Shown piece after piece: positions 1-10,358 of a stretch of DNA of 64,000 nucleotides. The DNA lies in the NCBI GenBank assembly GCA_029961685.1, contig JARWKL010000006.1, positions 15,522,276-15,586,275 on the forward strand, given 5' to 3'. Both the position numbers and the translations under genes were made by a program. The notes under the pieces were generated by a model. It was not told where the DNA came from. It searched no databases and saw only the letters and a program-made list of their open reading frames with translations. Positions within the stretch are counted from its first letter, which is position 1, and every line of letters starts with the position of its first letter. The DNA comes from Aristolochia californica (taxonomy: Eukaryota; Streptophyta; Magnoliopsida; Piperales; Aristolochiaceae).

Positions 1-874
1 AATGGCTAAATAACAGAGCAAAGATAGCCTACAAAAAAATCGGAATTCAGCCATATCTATGTAGAAAAGAACACGATTTTCAAGAGATCATGCAATCTGA
101 AATTAAAACACATTTTGGGTGTTGACTTATTTTTGGCTGAATTAAAATGAAATTGAATGACTAGGAGACACTTAAAAACTCCCCCATTGCACACTTTTAA
201 CTCTTTTGGAACAGCTTTGTTTTTTGTTTATTTAACTAACAATATCTAGAAAGAATCTTTAGAACAACTTATTTTCATAAACATTCCTTGATTTATTTGT
301 CAAAGAGAAGAAGTGTTCCTATTCTGAATTATGACAACTTCCCAAAAAAAATAGTTACTTGATTTAATGCTGCAAATTACAAAAATATCTATGTAAGGAA
401 ATTCTAATCTAAGATCATATTAAAAACGTGTGTTTCTTCTCTGGTTAGGAGAAATCCTTGCAGCATATTAACTACTTGTTGGAGCAACACTCAATTTACT
501 TATCCCCTTATGAAGTGAGCAGCCTTGCTCAGCCTATCACTTGTTGAAATCCTTTCAAGCTATAACCAGTGTAGCCTCACACTTTGCCTTCAATTTTTTA
601 TCTTGCCTTTTAGAATCAGTTTCATTATGTAATTACATCTCTAAGCGTGGACTATATTCAGAAAAAGGACACTTACATTGTTGGTTGCTAATTAGTTGGT
701 TTAATATGGCTAGCTCTCGATTTGGTGTCTGAATTAATCACTGATGCAGTAAGCGTGGAAGCAACAACCATTACTGTTATTCACTCCTCTGTTTGTTAGA
801 ACACCTTGTAGCTGCTCTTGGAACCGGCAACACTTAGTTTAGTTATTCGTTTTTAGAAGATTAACAAAAATTGG
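1..874. other. No gene recognised; probable intronic DNA
   Basis: This is AT-rich sequence with only short chance ORFs and no motif I recognise. It lies downstream of the MADS-box exon at 9340-9521 on the minus strand, so it is most simply part of that gene's first intron. That is inference from position only. Confidence 0.3.
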
Positions 875-1341
875 TGTTAGGAATTAGATGTCCTAATTCC
901 AAACTAATGAGAGAAATAATAATAATCACAGAAGAAAGGAAAAAAAACACAAAAATACAACAAGATTTATACAGGCTTGCATCAAGGTGAGACTGCGTCC
1001 TATCTTTCGTCGCTACAGTAATCCACTATAAAGATGAAATAGTTTACAAGAGAAATCACACACACTTACATGTGTTTTCTCTAACCTCTCTCAGGCTGCA
1101 ACTCCAACTCCTCGGTGATGATAAAACCCTAATAGCGGTGCCCCTCAATTATAAAGAGAAAATTAGGGCAACCACAATACAAGAGTAAAATTTTCATACT
1201 GCCCTTAATGAAATAATAGTTAATATATTGTAGACCGGGCAGGGGCTCCGCTCCCCTTCCAACCCCCACGACAACCTTACTACGAAGGCCGATCTGTGAA
1301 CCAACTCAGCGTTGGTGTTGATTAAGCTCCACAACTTAACA
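875..1341. mobile_element. Solo LTR with 5-bp target-site duplication
   Basis: The block begins TGTTAGGAATTAG, ends AACTTAACA, and is flanked on both sides by ATTGG (870-874 and 1342-1346). TG...CA ends plus a 5-bp duplication are the signature of an integrated LTR. There is no primer-binding site, polypurine tract or second LTR, so it is a solo LTR of about 467 bp left by LTR-LTR recombination. It contains a GC-rich stretch (about 1234-1270) in an otherwise AT-rich context. The family is unknown. It sits inside an older repeat that resumes at 1347. Confidence 0.8.
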
Positions 1342-1346
1342 ATTGG

Positions 1347-1610
1347 TTCAACTTATTGGCAGCTTATTACTCGATTCCAGCTTATTATTTGGTGCACATC
1401 TTCTTTATTCAAGGATGGATTTACCGCAGATTATCTCATGTCTCCTTATTACTCCTAAGGACTTTTACTATTTACCAGTTATCCACTGCTATATTACAAC
1501 ATGCTTGGTATGTGTTATTTGGGCATTGGCTCATTAGCACAGCTACTATTGTGTCTCTTTGATTGAGACATTATTTTTAAAGAAGAAATCCTCAGTTGCT
1601 TGCCATGGGC
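1347..1610 (+). mobile_element. Fragment of the LARD-type non-autonomous LTR family
   Basis: This stretch is visibly homologous, on the plus strand, to the minus strand of about 12060-12260 inside the complete element at 11269-13262. Shared runs include 'tattgtgtctctttgattga', and the order of words around it is the same. It is therefore an internal-region fragment of that family with no LTR of its own in view. The short ORFs across it are conserved only as DNA homology; I recognise no protein. Confidence 0.6.
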
Positions 1611-2765
1611 TTACTATTTACTGACTGATATTGGCATTGGTTCATATGATGAAGAATTTGCCTTGGGTTCATTAGTTACAAGAGATCTTACTCATACTAC
1701 TTCAGTAGATAATAAGCAGATAGATAAGAATAAAGTTTAGAGTTACTTGATATGTTTGGAGGCCTCAAAATAAATGACCCAGGAGGTGGGAGAAAAGGAT
1801 GCAAGTAATATGAATGTAGGTAAGCCAAAGTAGTACTTGCATTGGAGGAGGACAGCCAAGGTGTCCCTTGTGGAGTAGTTGGAATTTGCATGAATTATAT
1901 CGCAAGGTGGTGAACTTCATCTTTCCTAATAATAAGTATGCCTGAGTTTGAAGTACCTTCTGAGGCTACTCGATTCACCCCTATTGATGTGTCAAATGTG
2001 TCCCATAGTGGTCTCAAAATTTTTCAAAATTGAGATTAAACCGCCCACAATGAACACCGACCACTCCCTTATTCTCTACCATCTTGTTTGACTTCAAACA
2101 AAGTACCACAAAGGTAAACCCGCTTTAACCTTGACATTATCTCCTCAAAATTTTGGTGGATCTGGGTTGGCCAAAATCTAAGATCTCATTGTCCCATATT
2201 TTGGGCCCAAAGAATGCACTAACCAAGTAACCCAAACCAATGTTATTCAACCCAACCCCTGGTTCAAACCCGATTCAACTGAGTGTAACTACCAGTTGAA
2301 CCAGAGCTGACTTCATACTCCCTTGTAGCCCAAAGAAGGGGTGAGAGTTGGGGCTCCACCCTCTTCCCACTTTTCATTTGTCATTAATGGGGGAGTAATC
2401 CCCCATCCTTCTTGCCATCTTATAATGATGAGGACGGCGGGGGATCCCTCCCATGTTGTCTGTAGAGGGGTAGAAAGGGGCAAAACTTCCCCTCACTTTT
2501 CCTTTGTTCTCACCATTTTTTTAGAGATATAGTGAGAGGGGGAAGGGGAGGGCAGCACTAGGTTCTTCACTCCTATTGTTGTGTTTTTCAGAGAGGAGCT
2601 TTGCCCTCCTTGTCGTTGATGGTGAGCATGGTAGAGCCTCCTCCCCAGTAAGATCGAGTGAACTTTGACTGCTCCTTTCCATCGCATCCCTCTCCTATTC
2701 GATGAGGTTGGATTAGTTGATTCACTGGATGAACCAACTAATCCCGCTGATTGACTCTTATCCGA
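1611..2765. other. No gene recognised
   Basis: This is unique-looking moderately AT-rich sequence. Parts near 2040-2340 resemble LTR-element internal DNA, but no domain, terminal repeat or splice structure could be supported. Confidence 0.3.
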
Positions 2766-3840
2766 GTGTTTTTTTTATGAATAGTACGTATATTGATAAG
2801 AAAATTGAGAAAATTACAAACCTAGCCTTGAGGGCCTGACTCCACAACATAGTGTTGGAGAGAAATGCCCGCTTTGGCTTGGGAGTCTGCCAGGTGATTA
2901 GTAGAGCGCAGAATGTGATTCCATTTACAGTTTAACAGGGAAAATAAATTACATGTTTCATTGAACATATCCCAATGACACCATGGGGGTTGGCTATAGT
3001 TTTCACACCAATTGATGACCACTTTTGAATCGCCTTAAATATAAAGGGGACCAAAAAGGTGGCTAGAGAAGATTTTGAGCTTGTGCAAAAGACCAGAGAG
3101 TTTTGTTGTGGTAGAATTTAAGTTGTCGAGGGGGCCTGCATATGAGAAGAGGAGGTCACCATTTCCTTTGTGTATAACACCACCGAATCCAGTTGGTCCT
3201 GGGCAGCTGAGAGACCTTCCATTAAAATTGAGATTTGTGTGCCCGAGAGGAGGGGGGTCCCATGTAGCCATAGTTGGGTGGCGAGAGGACGGAAACAGCC
3301 CAGCGATAGTCTGCAAGATTCATCTGAATTTTTTGAATTCTTTTTTATTTAGGAGCCAAACAGAAACTTGGCTAGAGATTTGCTCAGTCAAAACCTCAAT
3401 AGGACAAGTTTTGAATTTGAATTTCCTCCTATTATGTTATTTCCAGAGATCCCAAATTATGTCCAACACAACAAGATATTATCATTTTACCTAACTTTTG
3501 GAGTTTGGAGCTAACGAGTGAGAGGACAATGTCAGCTATGTTTTCGGAGGCACAATACTGGAGGCCAATTTTGCTTAGAAGAGAAGTCCAGACCAGGTAG
3601 GCAAACTGACATGACAAAAGAACATGGGTTGTTGTTTCTGGAGTATTTTTGCAGAAAGGGTAGAGAGGGTCTAAGATAGGGGTGCCCCGTCGAATTAAAG
3701 AGTCAAAAGTTAAGATTTTGTTTCTACAGGCAAACCAAATGAAGAATTTAGCACGTGGAAGGGTGAGTAGATCCCAATCATAGGCAGCAAGAGTGTTTCG
3801 GACTTGTAAACCCAACAAGGGACCCTGCCCCATCAAACCC
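2766..3840 (-). pseudogene. 5'-truncated L1-type LINE, ORF2 C-terminal end
   Basis: Two minus-strand segments carry LINE ORF2 C-terminal domains. First, 3432-3836 resembles the reverse-transcriptase zinc-binding region (zf-RVT), with KFFIWFACRNK, then CKNTPETTTHVLLSC, then a W. Second, 2822-3316 is RNase H-like, with PGPTGFGGVI and later NHLADSQAKAGI. The order matches plant L1 elements. Reading frames are broken between the segments. The plus strand at 2768-2775 is a short T run, i.e. a poly(A) remnant at the 3' end. The reverse-transcriptase core and ORF1 are absent, as expected for 5' truncation. No clear target-site duplication was found. Plus-strand ORFs here are shadows. Confidence 0.75.
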
Positions 3841-4450
3841 GGTTCAACCAGCCAGGTCTGAGCTTTATAAAAAAGTCCAAAACTTATTATTTATGTTTTT
3901 CTATCTGTTTTAGTGGCTCACTAGTGATTGAATTTATCTAATCCATTATATGATGTTATCTAACTTATCGACATACTATGATTCTTAGAGAACCTCTTCT
4001 CTAGGAACACCCAAACATCTCTAGCAAAGTCGCAAAAGATAACTTAATCATATTTATGTGAGGCTCCAAGCTAGTGAGAAGCCAGGACATGACTAATAGA
4101 TTGTCTACCTTCCAGTCGACAGAATGAACAATCGGTTGTTCTTTTGTGATATACTTATCTTTTCACCTAGCACCAATATAGATGGAGGTTGCTCGGGTCA
4201 CATGAGATAGTTACTACCTTCAAGTTTGGCATAGGTAATGCTACCAAGTGCTTGTCTTTGACATGTTGTTTGTGAAGTATAGGATTCATGATCAACCAGT
4301 GAGATATGGTATGAGACAACCGTAGACTTCAATTAACTAAACTCAACCCTTGGTTAAGCACACACAAGTAGATAGGAAGAACCCAAACTCTACCATTAAA
4401 CATGAGAATTCAAGTAGACTAGACTATCACATGAAATAAACCATTACACG
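3841..4450. other. No gene recognised
   Basis: I see no ORF with recognisable motifs, no terminal repeats and no strong low-complexity tract. It separates the LINE from the TRIM element. Confidence 0.3.
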
Positions 4451-4706
4451 TGTTAAGGAATAGTCCCACATGGATTAATGAGTACAAAGATCTTGAGTTT
4501 ATTTGTTAGGAAAGAGTTTCCTAAGTTGGTTAGTCATTTTGGGATAAGCCTTGGACCCAATTTAACATGGTATCAGAGCAGGTACTCATATGTGGGCTTA
4601 CACCTAAACTATCCACTTGTAGAGCCACAAAAGAGGGCCTACACATGAGGAGTGTTAAGGAATAGTTCCACATGGATTAATAAGTACAAAGATCTTGAGT
4701 TTATTA
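4451..4706 (+). mobile_element. Ultra-short TRIM retrotransposon (TRIM-1), 3' LTR truncated
   Basis: The first LTR is 4451-4567 (117 bp, TGTTAAGGAATAGTCC...AATTTAACA). It is followed at once by a perfect initiator tRNA-Met primer-binding site TGGTATCAGAGC (4568-4579). The internal region is only 85 bp and ends in a purine-rich GAGGAG. The second LTR starts at 4653 with the same TGTTAAGGAATAG and matches the first to about 4706, where homology stops. A complete copy would be only about 320 bp, in the size range of the smallest described TRIM/SMART elements. It is non-coding and depends on other elements for movement. A second locus of the same family is at 14183-14706. Confidence 0.85.
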
Positions 4707-4868
4707 TCAAGAAACTGTGTTTCACCTCTTATGGTCCTCAACTTATCAAGAAACAACCTTGGATGCCCATTTCGTGGCTTCTTTAGGATCATTCAGAAAT
4801 GATGCTAAAATTGTGTCTAGTGTCAAGCTAACATGGATTAATATGAGAAAAACCAAAATTTACTCAGA

Positions 4869-5466
4869 TGGTGATTAACCAAAAAGGACTGACAACCAAG
4901 AATCTTATTATACATTGACAATTTTGATAATATGATCAGTGTATGCTTAAAATTAACTAGGTTAAGAATACTGCATCGTAGAATTACTATTCGGTTAAGA
5001 AGTTGCATTAAAAAGTCATTCTACAATCATTTTGAGATTAACTTATATGAAACCCATATTAAAAAAATGAGACTTTCATAGTATTCTTTGAATAACTAAA
5101 AAGTAAAATATGTAAAACTGTAAAATAATAGAAGTAAAGAAATTTTTACACCAGCATTGAAAAATATCTGCAACCTTGAAAAAAACAGTGTCAGCAGAAA
5201 GAAGAAAGCAAGGATAAAACAAAAAAAGATGGTGGTTAAACAAAAGGACTGACAAGCAAGAATCTTATTATACATTGACAATTTCGATATTATGATTAGT
5301 GTATGCTTAAAATTAACTAGGTTAAGATAACTAAAAAGTAAAAGCTGTAAAACTGTAAAATACTAGAAGTAAAGAAATTTTTACACCAGCATTGAAAAAT
5401 ATCTGCAACCTTGAAAAAAACAGTGTCAACAGAAAGAAGAAAGCAAGGATAAAACAAAAAAAGATG
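4869..5466. repeat. Local duplication with an internal deletion
   Basis: Segment 4869-4968 is repeated at about 5228-5328, and segment 5094-5228 at about 5331-5466. The order is the same, but about 125 bp present between the segments in the first copy (4969-5093) is missing from the second. The copies are nearly identical (shared: 'aagaatcttattatacattg'), so the duplication looks recent. The minus-strand ORF across 5096-5281 is low-complexity and not taken as a gene. Confidence 0.75.
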
Positions 5467-7003
5467 TTAAAAAATGGTGGCACCTATAGTTGTATCCCTT
5501 TTTAGGTCAATAAGCTAATCGTAGATCCTATGCTGTTACCAAGTTTGATGTCAAACACACTGTCTCGTGAGGCCCATTCCATCAAAGATCCTGAATTGTT
5601 TGTTGTCAGTGCACCAACTATCGCATTACAGAATAAAACTTTTATTGAGTTGAAGCATGAGATTTGAGAAACACTTTATAAGGAAGCCTTAACAAGCATA
5701 GTACAATAAAATATCTAACGTTATGTGGATGCAAAATTGAACACTTTCAGGCAATTGATTACTTTCACCTAGAATCCAATTACCATACAACTCCTAAAAT
5801 AATGTGTAAAAGAAAGAACATGTAGAAGCCAACGTCACACCATCATTCAAGTAAGGGTTCACTGGTGGAGAGGTTATGGTCCCAAAAAGAAGGGCAATGT
5901 ATTTGGGTGGTAGATGATCCCTTCCAGCCTTCGGACATGGTGGTTGCGTAGGATAAGATGGACCAACAAAAGTACTCCAAGAAAATCCATTGCAACCTTC
6001 AACAAACAGTTCAAGTTTACCTCTACAGATGTTTCATATTACTATAACCTCATACATATGCGCAAGGATTCAGCATATCTCAAGGGAAGAGTAGATGCTG
6101 TAATATCCAGACCAAGGCGTCCTTGACTTAATAAGCTTCAAAACATATAGGAAATTTTTTTATTTATATCACACATATATGATAAATCTTATTTGATAAA
6201 ATGTTAGTGGGCCATTCTGTTAAACAAAGGTAAAAAAATTAACAAAATTTTCATAGGGCAAACAAGAGGATCAAATGAAATGTTTACCACAAACTTCATA
6301 CAGAAAAACAATTGAAGGTGGAAAAACTAAATGTTTAAAATGTTTGTGTCTAAGATGTCCCTACACAATCTATGGGAAGAAGGTGAAATTTGTTTACCAC
6401 AGTCACCTAACATGATGAGAAGTTTGGCACACCAGCATACAGGAATATACAATAATTTGTGTTAATTTATATTAGCATAGATTATCATACACGTATGATA
6501 ATGTTAGAAGGTAATTTTGATAAACTCGGTGAGTCAAATCCAATATAGTAGGAAATCCAGACATATACATATCTGTGTGCGAATGACAGTGTATGCATGT
6601 GTGTCTGCAGTTTTATTTTTAATCAGTTCCGCATCATTTGAAGAATGTGTACCCTCGCATATAAATCATGTTGCAGCTAGCCTATGGGCCATCTTTATTA
6701 CTTATTACACTGGCCTTTTCTTTATCATCAATACAGTAATTACTATATGTAGCCATCTGAGTTTTGTAAGGTTTTGGAAATGTTATAGAGTAGTTATTTA
6801 TTGAACTTCTCCAAAATTTAGGTCTTAACTTCGTTAATGGATTAATTTCTGAAAGAGTCAGTACAATTCAATCCCATATCAGGATTTATTTTCCTAATCC
6901 AAGAGTTTTTCAATCTCTTAAATCTTATTATTTTAGGAGAATATCGATCTTACATACATACATAGTACTGTTCTGGTCTTTTAATATATCATATCTGATT
7001 CTT
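5467..7003. other. No gene recognised
   Basis: Several ORFs of 60-95 codons occur on the plus strand (for example 5914-6126 and 6517-6804), but none has recognisable motifs or splice context. The stretch is AT-rich and is probably intron of the MADS-box gene. Confidence 0.3.
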
Positions 7004-7151
7004 TCCAGTAAAGAAAAAGAAGTCAAAATAGGTTATGGAGAGCTTGAAGATTATCCTATGAACATCAGATGGTCCAGTAAAGAAAAAGAGGTCAAAAGAG
7101 ACCAAAATAGATTATGGAGAGCTTGAAGATTATCCTATGAACATCAGATGG
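7004..7151. repeat. Two-copy tandem repeat, about 70 bp
   Basis: A unit beginning TCCAGTAAAGAAAAAG at 7004 recurs at 7073. Both copies end with the same words (GAGCTTGAAGATTATCC then CATCAGATGG). The second copy carries about 10 extra bases. Confidence 0.8.
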
Positions 7152-7900
7152 ATATATCCTATCTATAAAATCAAAGCAAATGCCGAGACCATGGTTGCAA
7201 TAGTTTAACCAACCATAGCACTCCATGCTTGTAATCATGTGAACGTGCTTGGTGATAGATTGCCTTTGCCCTTCTCCTCAATGTTATAGCAGTCCAGAAG
7301 AACATGTTTGGTACTCAACATTCCCAGGCTCTTTACTGCTCAATAACCACGAAAGTCTCAGGTACTACTGCTGCTTTTAAAAACCAATCTTTCTCGGGGC
7401 ATGATCCCACATTGGCAATATTCATACTCCTAATGGAACGTCCTTTTGGCACGTAATTAATACTCCATATTGCCGTGGCAACTTCCAAGCTTGAAATCTG
7501 AGGTTCCAAGGATCTATACCAATTAGGTTAGTTGGTTAGTAAAGGGATGATCATCAATTAAGACTGGAACGCGTATGAATACTCGTGAACTTAATTGACT
7601 TGATCTTAAAAGATGACCTAGCACTCTATCAAAAATCCAAATAAAAGACACAAACTTCACTCAGTGCTGGAAAACAGAAAATGAATTCCACCGAAGCTAC
7701 TGAAAGAGTTGTCCTAAATAAGTCTTGTGAGGTGCTTACTAAAAGAAAGTTTCCACAGGTAAAAGTTCTACAGAAATAATGAGATGGATAGTTTTTGGAT
7801 GACGAGGAATGGTGCCCCCAGGAGACCCATAACAAGAAAAGAAGATAGCTTCATCGAAGTAACTACTCATATTGAAGATGATCAACTCCTACTGGAATAG

Positions 7901-8003
7901 TTAATATACATAAGCAATCATCACAGCAAAGATCTCCTACACATGATGAGGGGTTAATATAGGCAATCATCAAAGTAAAAATCTCCGACGCATGATGAGG
8001 GAT
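7901..8003. repeat. Two-copy tandem repeat, about 52 bp
   Basis: The copies begin TTAATATA at 7901 and 7954. Both carry GCAATCATCA...CATGATGAGG with several substitutions, so the duplication is older than the one at 7004. Confidence 0.7.
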
Positions 8004-9339
8004 ATTATATGACAGGCAGCAAGGTAAATGAAGACATTCTCACGTTCTCCTAAGGGAAGAAAACGATGTCAACGAGATAAACAAATGCAGGTTGAGACTA
8101 TATTTTTATTTGAGGCAAGATGATGATTGAGGACAGGCTTTCTTCAAGAAACGGCAGTTTCTGTTAGTCTGTAATGACCAGTCCTTTGTTTCAATAAATT
8201 CTTGTTTTGAAGGATGTACCAGGTCACGGATAAATGGAATGAGGCTAAAGCTAGACTGAGAGGTCAATGTCCGAGCTAACCTTGACAAGAAAAAGAACAA
8301 GAAACCGTAAACCCTATCCTACATTAAAATAATAACCCACCCTTTTTTTTTTTGCGAGGAATGGTAGGCTTCAAATACCTTTAGTAGAAAAAGATTTTTA
8401 TAAAATATATTGTTCCCTCAAATAAAACATAAATCTGAACTTTAAAGATGGCCTTACCATTTTTCTTTTACTTTTTTTTTTATATAAATGAGTTATGCCA
8501 ATACGTACATATAGACTTGTACATCAAGTTACATTAGGAAGAAAGTTCGTAAAGGGAACGACGTAAGAGTCGAAAGCGAAGAATTTAAAACACAAATATG
8601 AAAGGAAGAGAGTCAGACTATAGAAGCTAGAGAAGCTATAATCGGGTTTGAGTTCCCTTCACTAAGCTGGTTTCTCCTAAAAATCCAACGAGGATTTCTA
8701 GCATAATAGGTAAGCAGATGCATTTCATAGTTCCCTCATGGAAATCTCTAATCACATGAACCCACTGAGAGCTGCTTTTCTGAAGTCTTTAGGAACTACA
8801 AGAAGACGATATCTCTATTTTATTCACATTACTCTTTTAAGATTTTCTGTTTTAATGAAGGCTCTAGAACTACTTTTCCGCTGAACTACTTCACGTTCAA
8901 CCTGAGTGAAGAAGCATTAGAAACTGTTACCGGAAGACCTAACCACACTAAGAGAAGCTACAAAACGGATTTAGTTCAAAGTAGAGGTGCACCACAGGGA
9001 GATATTAAGGACCAAAATTTGGTGGTGCTCTCTACCAAACCACTTTCTTCTTCAATGTTGGAGAAAAAGGTGTTTAGTTTTCCGCTTCGGTTTGGTCCGT
9101 ATAACTCAATCACCTCGACCGAGGACGAAATAAGCTTTCCAGTTGGAAGCTGCAGACTTAAAGGTTCAATAGTACAGTGCTGAGAGAAAAAACTGTGGCT
9201 CGAAGTACAATTAGATCCAGGGGGATACAGCCTAGCTAAAATCTACGGAAATAGAGAGCTGTTGATCTGAAAGAAGAGAAATGGAAAAGATAAAAATTAT
9301 GAAAAGGAAATCCTATTAAGTGAGAATGAAGAATCGCAC
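8004..9339 (-). other. Probable 5' part of SOC1-like intron 1
   Basis: This DNA follows the exon-1 donor site (minus strand, GT at 9339-9338). No ORF of note and no repeat ends were recognised. It is assigned to the intron purely because the exon has a good donor and no second MADS or K-box exon was found down to position 1. Confidence 0.4.
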
Positions 9340-9521
9340 CTGGAACTGGCGAATTCGTAAAGCTTCCCTCTCGGAGAGAAGACGATCAGACCAACCTCAG
9401 CGTCGCACAGAACGGAGAGCTCAAAGGCTTTCTTCAGCAGTCCATTCCGACGCTTAGAGAAGGTGACCTGCCTGCTGGTGGCGTTCTCGATGCGCCTCAT
9501 CTGAGTCTTGCCTCTCACCAT
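9340..9521 (-). CDS. SOC1-like: SOC1/TM3-type MADS-box transcription factor, exon 1 (partial gene)
   Basis: The 182-nt exon encodes a complete MADS DNA-binding and dimerisation domain beginning [20 protein letters not shown] and reaching GKLYEFASS. This N-terminus is characteristic of the SOC1 clade (SOC1/AGL14/AGL19/TM3), MIKC-type nuclear factors of the flowering pathway. The start chosen is the ATG at 9521-9519; the upstream in-frame ATG would add nine unconserved residues. The exon ends CCAG|GTGCG (donor GT at 9339-9338), the phase usual for MIKC exon 1. One oddity is [10 protein letters not shown], where the family normally has alanine at the G. I-, K- and C-domain exons were not found within 9.3 kb downstream, so intron 1 is very long, or the gene is broken, or it continues outside the window. 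MADS identity is very sure; completeness is unknown. Confidence 0.9.
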
Positions 9522-9800
9522 TTTTCCTGTGGTGGCAGATTGAAACACAAGTTTTGGGAAGAAGGAATCGAAGAAACTGAAGCGCTACCAGAGGAAACTC
9601 AATTGCGAGAACAGAAATAAAGCCGATCCAGTCGAAGGCATAGATCTCTCACCCAGAAGAAAAGCGACGGAAGCAGAAAGTAGCTGGGATTTCGTCGAAG
9701 CAAAAGTGGCGAGATGAACAATCAACAAATCCTTATTATCTCTCACACGCTAGCAACGGTTGCAGAAGAGGGAAATAAAAGGGAAAATACCGACGTCTCT
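9522..9800 (-). other. 5' leader of SOC1-like gene, possible leader-intron acceptor
   Basis: Just upstream of the ATG the minus strand reads CTGCCACCACAG|GAAAAATG, a plausible 3' splice acceptor (AG at 9528-9527). SOC1 genes commonly carry an intron in the 5' untranslated region, so the start codon may lie four or five bases into exon 2 of the transcript. That is inference; no donor was fixed. Confidence 0.4.
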
Positions 9801-10110
9801 CTCATATCATTTCCCCTCTTCTGGCATCTTTCTTCTTTTTCACAAGTTGTTTTCTAGATTCGGCAAAGAATAGTAGAAAACAAGTAAATTTGGTAAAAAA
9901 AAAAAAAAAAACAGTAAAGAAAGAAAGAAAGAGGAGCGGGAAATAATTTATTTCGGGAGTGTTGTCCGAAATGGACCAGCAGTAAAGAAAAAGGGTAAAC
10001 AGATTGGAGTGCGGGGATTGGAGAAGAAGGAGAGGCATCGGGACTGGGTCTCGATGTACTTAGGTTAGAAACACGTCAACATCCTCCGTACGAGACCGTA
10101 TTTTTTAAAT
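9801..10110 (-). other. Upstream region of SOC1-like gene, no gene
   Basis: The plus strand carries A-rich and purine-rich tracts (for example an A run near 9895-9912), i.e. pyrimidine-rich on the gene strand. The ORF here is low-complexity and is not taken as coding. Confidence 0.35.
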
Positions 10111-10164
10111 ACCGAGATAATATCCACGTGGCATATCGAGATAATATCCAGACCGTGTCACGTG
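10111..10164 (-). promoter_or_regulatory. Duplicated promoter module with two G-boxes
   Basis: CGAGATAATATCCA occurs twice (10113-10126 and 10137-10150), about 24 bp apart. The copies are associated with two palindromic G-boxes, CACGTG, at 10125-10130 and 10159-10164. G-boxes bind bZIP and bHLH factors. The repeated GATAA/AATATC words resemble light- or clock-responsive elements. Position about 0.6 kb upstream of the SOC1-like ATG makes a regulatory role plausible but unproven. Confidence 0.45.
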
Positions 10165-10358
10165 GTTTCTCCTTGTTGGGCTCGTCGATTTTGCCTTTTT
10201 GGAATTAAATACAAGAGAAGTACCATACGTGATTCGGTCTATCGGCCGCACGATGGAGTATCCAGTGAGTGCCCCTTCTTTCCTATGGACTTTTTTGCTG
10301 CCAGGGCGCATATACATTACCAAGTGCCGTGTGGGTGGTCCCCTTTTTGCCAATTCCG

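Noticed and set aside
3075..3494. 139-codon plus-strand ORF
   Set aside because: Shadow of the minus-strand LINE RNase H and zf-RVT segments, which carry recognisable motifs in the opposite frame.
4568..4579. TGGTATCAGAGC-type strings (also at 12957, 18502, 31535, 42368, 60702) as possible tRNA genes
   Set aside because: They are 12-base primer-binding sites next to LTRs; no cloverleaf surrounds them.
4451..4706. Assignment of the TRIM to the Cassandra family
   Set aside because: Cassandra LTRs carry 5S rRNA promoter-like sequence, and none is evident in the 117-bp LTR.
9802..10353. ORFs on the minus strand upstream of the MADS exon
   Set aside because: Lysine- and phenylalanine-rich low-complexity translations of purine tracts with no family resemblance; the region is better read as promoter.
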